Below, in pieces: positions 15,369-20,815 of a DNA stretch of 20,815 nucleotides (position 1 is its first letter; the number at the start of each line of letters is the position of its first letter). The notes below the pieces were generated by a model. The model was not told where the DNA came from and did no database searches. It saw only the letters and a list, made by a program, of their open reading frames with translations. The DNA comes from a bacterium Ga0077546 (GTDB lineage: Bacteria > Cyanobacteriota > Vampirovibrionia > Obscuribacterales > Obscuribacteraceae), in assembly GCA_001464165.1 (NCBI GenBank), contig LNEX01000545.1, forward strand, positions 1 to 20,815. Direction: 5' to 3'. The translations under genes and the position numbers were made by a program.

Positions 15369-15436
15369 CGTTTACCGAACTTTTGTTGCTTGGTTGCACC
15401 GTCCTTGGTGCTAAAACTGGGGCTTGGCCCTAGTCC

Positions 15437-15886
15437 TTACAGGCCGTAGTCAGCGGGGATGAGGCCGAGCTTCTTGATGATGGCCGTCACCACCTTCTTT
15501 TCCGAATCGGCGAATTCGCCGTCTGAGTTGGCGATGATCAAAGCGATCTTGACGGCCATGTCGGCCTCGTCGCCTTTGCCCTTGAGCTTGCCGACGATCT
15601 TCTCCAGATCGAGGGCGCCGAACTCGTCCAGGGCCTTGGGGATGTAGGCCTCGAACTGCTTGCCTAAGTCGGAGGGCACGAAGTGACCGAGGGCCTCATT
15701 GCTCATGATCAGGCGCTTGACCTTGTCGCGCTCTTGGGTGGCGATGCTACCGTCGGCGGCGGCGACCAGGGCACAGATGGCCAGGATGGCATCGCGGAAG
15801 TCGATGCTCTTGTACTTGGCGGCGGCGCCTTTGATGCTGTTGAGTGCTGACTGCGAGCGGTTCTGGATTTCTTGGAGGAAGGACAT
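15437..15886 (-). CDS. terB: TerB tellurite-resistance protein
   Basis: All-helical cytoplasmic protein of 149 residues (E. coli TerB has 151). TerB signatures: YKSIDFRDAILAICALVAAA followed by DGSI, and its pseudo-symmetric second half KIALIIANSDGEFADSEKK. The clustered Asp/Glu residues form the known divalent-metal site. AGAGG lies 7 bases before the ATG. It sits between the vWA gene and terC, which fits the known TerB-TerC membrane complex. The same domain occurs in the TerB-TerD fusion and, in degenerate form, in the membrane protein at 12748-13464, so the cluster encodes three TerB modules. Confidence 0.95.
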   Translation of the reverse strand: MSFLQEIQNRSQSALNSIKGAAAKYKSIDFRDAILAICALVAAADGSIATQERDKVKRLIMSNEALGHFVPSDLGKQFEAYIPKALDEFGALDLEKIVGKLKGKGDEADMAVKIALIIANSDGEFADSEKKVVTAIIKKLGLIPADYGL

Positions 15887-15940
15887 GTTGTTGCCTCTTG
15901 AGTTCAGTCTATTGCGGTTGGTCGTGCAGTGAAGAACAGC

Positions 15941-15960
15941 CGGCTCCGGTAAAGGAGCCG
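15941..15960 (-). terminator. Hairpin between the vWA gene and terB
   Basis: CGGCTCC/GGAGCCG, a 7-bp GC-rich stem with a 6-base loop. It lies 38 bases after the vWA stop. It has a weak T-containing tail on the minus strand, so it is a partial terminator or spacer stem. Confidence 0.4.
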
Positions 15961-15997
15961 ACTGTTACTGCTTAGTTAGCCGTAGCGGCAACCGGTC

Positions 15998-16708
15998 TTA
16001 GCCGGTGAAAGCGAGGCGGATGGTGTCTTCCGCCGAGAGACCGTTGGCGGCGATCTCATCGAAGTGCACCACCGCCACCACGTCGAAGGCCGCTCCCTTG
16101 GCCACCAAGCCTTCGTCCAGGGTCTTGAGCCAGGCGGCGGCGCCAGCGTCATGGCCGACTTGAATGACGGCGATGCCGAAGTCGGCATCTTTCTTGATGC
16201 GCTGGCTGGCGTCGATGATCACGGCTTCCACGGCCTCGCGGTCGGAGGGGCTGCCATCGGTCCAGACCAAGAATGCCACCGGCTTTTCCGGGGAGATCTT
16301 GTCGTACACGGCCGGGGTAGCCTTTTTCATCCAGCCGCCGGGTTTGGCCGCAGCGATCAGCTTGGCCGGCAGATACTTGTCGATCATGGCCTGCAGGGGG
16401 GCCGCCAGGGCGGTACCGCTGCCGGGGGTGTGCTGGGCGAAGATAGCTTGTACGGCGGCCTCGGTGACGCCGGTGTGCACCTTGTAGCGGTCGTTGAAGA
16501 AGACCAGGTCGATGCCGTCGTCGTCGAACTTGCACACTTCCGCGGTGACGGCGGCGTTGATCTTGCGCGAGACATCCCAGCGGCTCTCGCCCTTCTCGTT
16601 GGGAGCGGAGCCCCAGGTCATGCTGCCGCTCTTGTCGACGAAGCTTGCGGCGTTGACGTTGAGGGCACCACGGGCTTTGACTTGGGCCAGTTTGGTCAGG
16701 TTGATCAT
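15998..16708 (-). CDS. vWA-domain protein (TerY/TerF-like)
   Basis: A single von Willebrand A domain, 236 residues, probably cytoplasmic. The MIDAS is complete: DKSGSM near residue 26, Thr in GSGTAL, and Asp in LVWTDGSPSD. The domain probably mediates metal-dependent protein-protein contacts within the Ter complex. The ATG at 16708 with an AGAGA ribosome binding site is preferred over a longer ORF to 16780, whose extra 24 residues are a low-complexity Gln/Asn/Pro stretch encoded by the CCAAAC repeats and overlapping the upstream stop. E. coli TerF joins a TerD and a vWA domain; here the vWA stands alone. Confidence 0.88.
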   Translation of the reverse strand: MINLTKLAQVKARGALNVNAASFVDKSGSMTWGSAPNEKGESRWDVSRKINAAVTAEVCKFDDDGIDLVFFNDRYKVHTGVTEAAVQAIFAQHTPGSGTALAAPLQAMIDKYLPAKLIAAAKPGGWMKKATPAVYDKISPEKPVAFLVWTDGSPSDREAVEAVIIDASQRIKKDADFGIAVIQVGHDAGAAAWLKTLDEGLVAKGAAFDVVAVVHFDEIAANGLSAEDTIRLAFTG

Positions 16709-16730
16709 GTGTATTCTCTGCTGTCGAGTT

Positions 16731-16762
16731 GAGGTTTGGTTGGGTTGGTTTGGGTTGAGTTG
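16731..16762 (-). repeat. CCAAAC-type tandem repeats in the vWA leader
   Basis: Repeated CCAAAC/CCAACC units on the minus strand, between the stop of the TerB-TerD fusion and the vWA start. They match those before terD at 14233-14280. Confidence 0.5.
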
Positions 16763-16772
16763 GCGCTGCTGC

Positions 16773-17870
16773 TCAGGCAAAAGTAGCCATAAGCTTTTGC
16801 AGCGCCTCCGGGGGTTGAGTAGAAATTTCCTCGCCGATGGCTTGGAATTTCCACTGCTCGTTGTGTCGGTAGAGCCGGCCGACGATGAGGGCTGCGGGCT
16901 TGCCCTGCAGACTGTAGGAGAAACGCACGAGCTGGCGATCCGGCGCTGCTTCTTCCATGAGCCTGATCTGGGTCGTCGCTGGGGCGTTGATCACTGTGCC
17001 ACTGCGGCTGGTGACTACGAAAAGGGCCGATGTGGCATGGCTGGCCAGGGCACCGAGGGTGACGCTCACTTCTTGATCGTCTCCCAGTGCACTTGTGGCC
17101 CGGGTATTACCGTGGTGCACCAGCGCATCGAGGGCTGACTGATTCTGCCAATCGACGGTTTTCAGCAGCTGCTTATCCTTGTTATAGAGCTGCACTGCTA
17201 CGGTCAGTCTGCCGCTGTCATTGCCAGCAAAGCCGATGCCGACCCGTAAGCGCGAAAGCTGAGCCGCGGCAACTTGATCGAGGGTGAGGCGTTCGCCTTT
17301 GCTCATCTGCTTGAGACAGTTGCCGACCACAACCACTGGCAGTGGCTGTGGCTGGGTCGGTGCTGTCACTGCTGCGGGAGCCTGGGGAGCCGGTGTGCTT
17401 GGCGCAGCTGTGGGCACCGTGCTCAGGTCGTAGGCGCTTTCGTCGAGGCCAAGGACGCCGATGATCTGGCAAATCACATCCTTTTCTATTGCAGCAAAAT
17501 CACCATCCGACTTGGCGATGATCAATGCGATCTTGACCACCATATCGGCCTGGTCTGCATTGCCCGCTACTTTGCGCACAGCCTTGTAGACGTCCACCCG
17601 GGCGAAATCGTCTTTGGCCAGGTCGCAGAAGTTGGTGAAGATATCGCGCAACGATGCCGCTGAGAAGTGGCTCAGTGCCTCTGTTCGCTCGATGCAGGCA
17701 ATGACCTTGCGGCGCTCGCTGTCGCTGAGAACGCCGTCAGCCATGGCCACCAGAGCGCAGACTGCCATGCAGGCATCGCGAAAGTCCTGGTTCTGGTACT
17801 GAGCCAGTTTGCCTTTCATTTGCTCTGCCACTCGTGCGGCAAGCTCTTGGACATTTCCCATTAGAGCCAT
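16773..17870 (-). CDS. TerB-TerD fusion protein with a degenerate TerD domain
   Basis: Two domains. Residues about 1-150 are a TerB module with the acidic site intact (FRDACMAVCALVAMADGVL, KIALIIAKSDGDFAAIEKD). A Pro/Ala/Thr linker (TVPTAAPSTPAPQAPAAVTA) joins it to a TerD-like domain from about 180 to the end. In that domain the usual GLGWNP/DLDA and GDN-GDGDDE calcium motifs are replaced by GIGFAGNDSGRLTVAVQLYN and HGNTRATSALGDDQE, while the closing RLYRHNEQWKFQAIGEEI motif is kept. It probably no longer binds calcium the TerD way, as in TerA-like relatives. The ATG at 17870 (365 residues) follows GGAGAG by 7 bases; an upstream TTG at 17885 would itself hold that ribosome binding site, so it is rejected. 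A hairpin lies just upstream. Confidence 0.88.
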   Translation of the reverse strand: MALMGNVQELAARVAEQMKGKLAQYQNQDFRDACMAVCALVAMADGVLSDSERRKVIACIERTEALSHFSAASLRDIFTNFCDLAKDDFARVDVYKAVRKVAGNADQADMVVKIALIIAKSDGDFAAIEKDVICQIIGVLGLDESAYDLSTVPTAAPSTPAPQAPAAVTAPTQPQPLPVVVVGNCLKQMSKGERLTLDQVAAAQLSRLRVGIGFAGNDSGRLTVAVQLYNKDKQLLKTVDWQNQSALDALVHHGNTRATSALGDDQEVSVTLGALASHATSALFVVTSRSGTVINAPATTQIRLMEEAAPDRQLVRFSYSLQGKPAALIVGRLYRHNEQWKFQAIGEEISTQPPEALQKLMATFA

Positions 17871-17887
17871 ATTGCTGCTCTCCAAAT

Positions 17888-17924
17888 AAGGAACAAGGCT
17901 TCCGTCCAGAAAACCCTGTTCCTT
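17888..17924 (-). terminator. Hairpin upstream of the TerB-TerD fusion gene
   Basis: AAGGAACA/TGTTCCTT, an 8-bp stem around a 21-base loop that can pair further inside (AGG with CCC, imperfect). It lies a few bases before the ribosome binding site of the fusion gene, after the terD-like gene. It is an attenuator or partial terminator. Confidence 0.45.
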
Positions 17925-17994
17925 TTGTTAACGTTTAGGTTTATCGGTTCAGCTCCGAGCCAAAGACAACAACCTGGCGATAGGCCGCTAATGG

Positions 17995-18651
17995 CTACTC
18001 GATTTCCTCTTCCACTTCGAGGCCGTGCTCGGCGCAGAGGCGCTTGAAGCCGCCGGTGAAGCCCTGGCCGACGCCTTCGAACTTCCACTCGCCGTTGTGC
18101 CGATAGAGGCGGACGAAGATGACGGCGGTGTTGGTGGAGGCATCCTCCGTCAGGTCGAAGCGATAAAGCTCCTTCCCGCTGGTGGCGTCGATCAGGCGAG
18201 CGTAGGCGCCGTCGACCATGCCGAAGTTCTGGCTGCGCTGACGGGCGGCGTAGATGCTGACGGTGAAGACGAGCTTGCTGATCTCGGCGGGAACCAGGTT
18301 GAGGTCGACGCTCAAGGTTTCGTCGTCGCCTTCGCCCTGGCCGTTCTTGTTGTCGCCATTGTGGATGACGGCGCCGCTGGGGTGCTGAGTGTAGCCGGGG
18401 AGATAGCAGACCAGGTCGTTAGGGCTGCGAAGCTTGCCGTCGCTGCCGACCGCCATGCAAGCTGCGTCGAGGTCGAACTCCTTACCGTCGGTGCGGCGCG
18501 GGTTCCAGCCCAGGCCCAGGGTGATCTTGCTGAGGTTGGGGTGCTCTTTGGTCAGAGAAATCTTCTGGCCGGGGGCGATCTTGGTCAGGTTGAGGGCGGC
18601 ACCGGGAGCGGCGGCGCTGGCAGCGACTGGAGTGGCGTTCAGGGTGGTCAT
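17995..18651 (-). CDS. terD: TerD-family calcium-binding stress protein (TerD/TerE paralog)
   Basis: TerD-domain protein of 218 residues with an Ala/Pro-rich N-terminus before the domain (NATPVAASAAAPGAAL). Motifs: KISLTKEHPNLSKITLGLGW, FDLDAACMA, GDNKNGQGEGDDE, IYAARQRSQNFGMVDGAYAR and RLYRHNGEWKFEGVGQGF, with an acidic EVEEEIE tail. Both calcium-binding motifs are intact. AAGG lies 8 bases before the ATG, and a CCAACC-rich leader precedes it. It is closely related to the gene at 13585-14226; the two carry the same C-terminal FKRLCAEHGLEVEEE. It could equally be called TerE; family membership is certain, the exact letter is not. Confidence 0.92.
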   Translation of the reverse strand: MTTLNATPVAASAAAPGAALNLTKIAPGQKISLTKEHPNLSKITLGLGWNPRRTDGKEFDLDAACMAVGSDGKLRSPNDLVCYLPGYTQHPSGAVIHNGDNKNGQGEGDDETLSVDLNLVPAEISKLVFTVSIYAARQRSQNFGMVDGAYARLIDATSGKELYRFDLTEDASTNTAVIFVRLYRHNGEWKFEGVGQGFTGGFKRLCAEHGLEVEEEIE

Positions 18652-18668
18652 GGGTTGAACCTTGTATA

Positions 18669-18700
18669 TGATTGGTTGGTTGAATTGGTTGGTCTAATGC
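18669..18700 (-). repeat. CCAACC-type repeats in the terD-like leader
   Basis: Minus-strand CCAACCAA units (twice) and related copies just upstream of the AAGG ribosome binding site, the third occurrence of this leader motif in the cluster. Confidence 0.45.
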
Positions 18701-18731
18701 TGATGTCGGCATTGACCCCTGCAATTGCTTG

Positions 18732-19316
18732 CTAGAGGTAGGTGGCCTTGATGATCGCGACGGTGTCGATCACGGTGCAACCGCGAGTGAGCTGGGGCAA
18801 GGTCTCGCCGATGGCCGCGATCTTCCAGTCGCCGTTGTGGCGATAGAGTTTGACCATCACCAGCGCTGTGGAGGCCCCCATGCCAGAGACGTCATAGCGG
18901 TAGATCACATTCTCGACGCCCGGCTTGGAGACATCGACCAGGCGGGCGAAGGCTTTGCTGATCTGGCTGAAGGTCTGGCCGCTGTAACTGTTCACCACGA
19001 ACACAATCGACTTGACCTTGGGGTCGATCTTGTCGAGCTTGACAGCAATGACCTCGTCGTCGCCTTCGCCTTCGCCGGTGAGGTTATCACCGCTCGAATA
19101 GATGGCATCCATGTGGTGGTGCTTGTCGCGGAACCAAACGACGTCGACCTTGTTGCCGTTGGCGTCGTAAAGGATGGCAGAGAGATCGAGATCGACTTTA
19201 CCGGCCGTCGGGTCGGGGGCCCAACCACAGCCAATGAAAATAGCAGTGTGGGAGGCTTCGCCGGGCTTGGTCAAGGCGAGCTTGGCGCCTTTGGTGAGGG
19301 AGATCGGTGCGGTCAT
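18732..19316 (-). CDS. terZ: TerZ, TerD-domain calcium-binding protein
   Basis: First gene of the Ter core. At 194 residues it matches TerZ in length (about 193). The diagnostic TerZ features are visible: an inserted VDVVWFRDKHHHMDAIYSSG segment, GDNLTGEGEGDDE calcium loop, FVVNSYSGQTFSQISKAFAR and the RGCTVIDTV end. The first site reads VDLDLSAIL. It is cytoplasmic. GAGA lies 6 bases before the ATG at 19316. A long, repeat-rich leader precedes it, which suggests the main cluster promoter lies upstream between about 19370 and 19720. E. coli ter operons also begin with terZ. TerZ takes part in calcium-linked tellurite and phage resistance. Confidence 0.92.
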   Translation of the reverse strand: MTAPISLTKGAKLALTKPGEASHTAIFIGCGWAPDPTAGKVDLDLSAILYDANGNKVDVVWFRDKHHHMDAIYSSGDNLTGEGEGDDEVIAVKLDKIDPKVKSIVFVVNSYSGQTFSQISKAFARLVDVSKPGVENVIYRYDVSGMGASTALVMVKLYRHNGDWKIAAIGETLPQLTRGCTVIDTVAIIKATYL

Positions 19317-19345
19317 ATGTAGTCTCGGTTGATGGAGGTTTGCGC

Positions 19346-19364
19346 TAGCTATTTGTTTTAGCTA
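19346..19364 (-). promoter_or_regulatory. TAGCTA pair upstream of terZ
   Basis: Two copies of the palindrome TAGCTA separated by 7 AT-rich bases, 30 bases before the terZ start. A regulator could bind here, or it could form a leader stem. Confidence 0.35.
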
Positions 19365-19369
19365 TCACT

Positions 19370-19408
19370 CGTAGCCTTCCCTCGTAGCCTTCCCTTGTCG
19401 CCTTCCCT
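19370..19408 (-). repeat. Three tandem AGGGAAGGC repeats in the terZ leader
   Basis: Three near-identical units of about 13 bases (plus strand CGTAGCCTTCCCT, twice, then GTCGCCTTCCCT). On the transcribed strand they form a purine-rich array, AGGGAAGGC each time, about 55-95 bases upstream of the terZ ATG. Confidence 0.6.
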
Positions 19409-19460
19409 GTTGACCTCGTCCATGAGTGAGCTTTGCGTCCAGCATTAGAGAAAGCAATTT

Positions 19461-19482
19461 CCACTCAATGGAGATTGAGTGG
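19461..19482 (-). promoter_or_regulatory. Hairpin in the terZ leader
   Basis: A perfect 9-bp stem (CCACTCAAT/ATTGAGTGG) with a GGAG loop (CTCC on the minus strand). It may be a leader stem-loop or operator upstream of the tandem repeats. Confidence 0.45.
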
Positions 19483-19718
19483 GAGGGGTGTTATTGCGGT
19501 TGCTATAGTGCTTGTTGGCTGGCTGGTGTTTCTAATTTGCTCGCTGTGGGTTGAAAGGTTATGGCTTATTTTTAGCTCGATAGTGGCTCTGTAATAAAGT
19601 AAAGTTTTACCTGGTGTTTTGGACGTAAAGCGGAAGAGTTTTTTTTTCTGGATTTCCCGTTGGAGTATTCTGCTTGGTAGCCTCTCGGATTGGTGGCTTG
19701 TGTCGACTAGATGTAAAG
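19483..19718. other. AT-rich upstream region, no gene supported
   Basis: The region holds long A/T runs and two copies of a GTAAAGCGGA motif (about 19625 and 19713). Parts of it resemble the DNA at about 20260-20470 upstream of the small membrane gene. It is the probable promoter region of the Ter operon, but I cannot fix -35 and -10 boxes with confidence. Confidence 0.45.
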
Positions 19719-19755
19719 CGGAAAACTTCTTAGCGCAAGCCATGTCTACCGCTAG
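19719..19755. repeat. 37-bp direct repeat, copy 1
   Basis: Identical at 36 of 37 positions to 20471-20507 (C at 19741, G at 20493). It begins CGGAAAACTTCTTAGCGC and ends GTCTACCGCTAG. In copy 2 it contains the ATG of the recombinase frame; here the same ATG leads nowhere useful. Confidence 0.85.
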
Positions 19756-19794
19756 CTCGCATTCTGAAGGTCAATATTGTTTTGCTGCGCTAAT

Positions 19795-19826
19795 AAGGAT
19801 GGGTGCAAAAAAATGCACCCATCCTT
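19795..19826. terminator. Strong 13-bp hairpin downstream of the small membrane gene
   Basis: AAGGATGGGTGCA and TGCACCCATCCTT flank six A residues, a perfect 13-bp stem. It lies past the end of the minus-strand small gene. Neither side has a long T tract, but its strength and position suggest a transcription end or insulator. Confidence 0.6.
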
Positions 19827-19921
19827 TAGCTGGTGAGGCTGTGAGCGAGCACGGGGCGATACTAGCCGACGGTCTTGTCGGCCAACTCGAACGCCTCCGT
19901 GAGCGTCGCGCGGATCGATAC

Positions 19922-20173
19922 TCAGGGGGTGGTGCTTAATGCCGCTTTCCAAGCGCGCAGGCAGTACCAGGTGCCGAAGACGGCGATGAAGATGAGGTAG
20001 GGCACAGGGTGCAGCACCTTGCCGACCAGCAGGCAATGGCTGATGCCAAAGCCGGCGATGGCAATGCTCTTGACGAAGCGATTGATATTGATCGCTTGCT
20101 GGCTGAACCATTGCGTGCCGACGATGGCAATAGCGCTGCTCGCAATAAAGAGGGTGATGATCAAGGGGTACAT
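19922..20173 (-). CDS. 83-aa small membrane protein upstream of the Ter operon
   Basis: Unrecognised. The ATG at 20173 has GGAG 9 bases upstream. Hydrophobic segments at about residues 3-20, 37-52 and 56-70 (PLIITLFIASSAIAIVG, IAIAGFGISHCLLVG, PYLIFIAVFGTWYCL) make it an integral membrane protein with two or three helices. After its TGA the same frame continues for 19 coding-like codons (VSIRATLTEAFELADKTVG) to a TAG at 19862, so it may once have been longer. Its upstream DNA resembles that of the Ter operon, which suggests shared regulation. It is not similar in sequence to the 83-aa pair at 1543-2208 despite the same length. Confidence 0.6.
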   Translation of the reverse strand: MYPLIITLFIASSAIAIVGTQWFSQQAININRFVKSIAIAGFGISHCLLVGKVLHPVPYLIFIAVFGTWYCLRAWKAALSTTP

Positions 20174-20470
20174 GGTTCATGTCTCCGGTTAGAGCGTGAG
20201 AGATAGAGTTGCGGGTGCTCAAGCTAGCTTGAGGGAGAATGGCGGTTGTAGAGCTGGGAGCTGGGTTGCTGTTTCTGTTTTGGTCTTTCTGTTTTGCTTG
20301 GCGGGTTGAAAAGTGGTGACTCATTTCTAGCCCAGTAAAGGTTCGACAAAAAAGTAAACTTTTGCTCTATTCTTTGCTTGCAAAGCAGAAATGTTTCATC
20401 GAGGATAATCGCAAAAGAGTATCGCTTGGCAATCATGAAGCCTTGCTGATAGAATAGTTGTGCTGCATCT
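20174..20470. other. AT-rich leader of the small membrane gene, partly duplicated
   Basis: No gene supported. About 20300-20410 resembles 19545-19640: both read GGGTTGAAA, then a CATTTCTAG/TATTTTTAG block, then AAAGTAAA, then a short CTTTGC/GTAAAG element. It is probably a divergent promoter region for the small gene (minus) and the recombinase (plus). Confidence 0.45.
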
Positions 20471-20507
20471 CGGAAAACTTCTTAGCGCAAGCGATGTCTA
20501 CCGCTAG
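20471..20507. repeat. 37-bp direct repeat, copy 2, at the recombinase start
   Basis: The partner of 19719-19755, 752 bases apart. It overlaps the ATG at 20494 that opens the recombinase frame, so it is a candidate attachment or crossover site, or a trace of segmental duplication. Confidence 0.85.
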
Positions 20508-20815
20508 ACTAATTAACGGAGTGAAAGTGCCAGAAAAAGCAACAGAGCCAAGCCGGATACTAAGTAAAGAGGAAGTCGATCTCATTGCTCACTCTGCAGC
20601 AGAATCTGGTCGCTTTGGTTTGCGCGACTCTACTATTGTTTTGCTGATATACAGGCATGGTCTCAGACCTGCTGAGCTGGTTGAGCTTGTTTGGGGTGAT
20701 ATAGACTTAGCTCAAGCGACAATGAAAGTTGCACGTATAAAGAATAGTCCCGATACTGAGCATATTCTTGAGCGCGAAGACCTAGCAAAGTTGAAGCGAC
20801 TGGCAAAGCAGTTTC
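20494..20815 (+). CDS. Tyrosine recombinase/integrase, 3'-truncated by the window edge
   Basis: The open frame runs off the right edge. It carries the first catalytic box of tyrosine recombinases: RDSTIVLLIYRHGLRPAELV followed by ELVWGDID, with the nucleophile-activating Arg in GLRPAEL; the Lys-box region (RIKNSPDTEHIL) follows. The box lies only about 50 residues from the start, so there is no room for an N-terminal core-binding domain; it looks like the compact, catalytic-domain-only FimB/FimE-like integrases of about 200 residues. The ATG at 20494 has no clear ribosome binding site, whereas a GTG at 20527 follows GGAG by 5 bases and may be the true start. The His-x-x-Arg and Tyr boxes lie outside the window, so activity cannot be judged. 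Confidence 0.85.
   Translation, partial: MSTARLINGVKVPEKATEPSRILSKEEVDLIAHSAAESGRFGLRDSTIVLLIYRHGLRPAELVELVWGDIDLAQATMKVARIKNSPDTEHILEREDLAKLKRLAKQF

Noticed and set aside
16709..16780. N-terminal extension of the vWA protein
   Set aside because: It is encoded by the CCAAAC repeats and overlaps the previous gene's stop; the ATG at 16708 has the ribosome binding site.
19370..19408. CRISPR-like array
   Set aside because: The three units are contiguous with no spacers and only about 13 bases each, so they are tandem repeats and not CRISPR.
19465..19743. 92-codon minus-strand ORF in the terZ leader
   Set aside because: Low-complexity composition and no ribosome binding site; it resembles the 70-codon ORF at 20224-20436 only because the underlying DNA is duplicated.
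19752..20324. 190-codon minus-strand ORF over the small membrane gene
   Set aside because: His/Arg/Pro-rich out-of-frame reading of the 83-aa gene, which has the better ribosome binding site and a natural hydrophobic pattern.

Overview
The window is a large tellurite-resistance-type (Ter) stress-response cluster. Almost all of it lies on the minus strand, so it reads from right to left. Strong GGAG/AGAGG ribosome binding sites, an E. coli-like set of terZ, terB, terC and terD genes, an FtsH-type inner-membrane protease and moderately GC-rich coding DNA suggest a Gram-negative bacterium, most likely a proteobacterium. I cannot name the genus. A tyrosine recombinase at the right edge, next to visibly AT-richer DNA with long direct repeats, suggests a mobile or island setting.

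Right to left: a truncated recombinase gene (+, 20494-20815); a small membrane protein (19922-20173); a long leader; then the Ter core: terZ (18732-19316), terD-like (17995-18651), a TerB-TerD fusion (16773-17870), a von Willebrand A (vWA) protein (15998-16708), terB (15437-15886), terC (14300-15328), a second terD (13585-14226) and a membrane-anchored TerB-like protein (12748-13464). A strong intrinsic terminator (12673-12731) separates the core from a five-gene biosynthetic module: phosphoribosyltransferase with TRSP domain, HAD phosphatase, StiP-type phosphoribosyltransferase with PELOTA domain, CitE/HpcH-like lyase and ATP-grasp ligase (12607 down to 7333). This set is the one proposed in comparative-genomic work on Ter systems to make a nucleoside-like metabolite.

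Next comes an unusual 887-residue FtsH-like AAA+ zinc protease with a doubled membrane/extracytoplasmic half (4602-7265). It is followed by a string of small unrecognised genes (119, 226, 68, 233, 83 and 83 aa, and a frameshifted gene of about 100 aa) down to 973. Several of these are tandem paralogs or degraded copies. A convergent plus-strand vWA gene, cut by the left edge, closes the window and ends at 683.

Inferred working model: TerD/TerZ calcium-binding proteins, TerB proteins (one tethered to the membrane), TerC and the vWA protein form a membrane-associated metal or stress-sensing complex. The biosynthetic module makes a small signal or protective metabolite. The FtsH-like protease and the small proteins are a candidate, apparently undescribed, accessory arm. 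No tRNA, rRNA or CRISPR array was seen.
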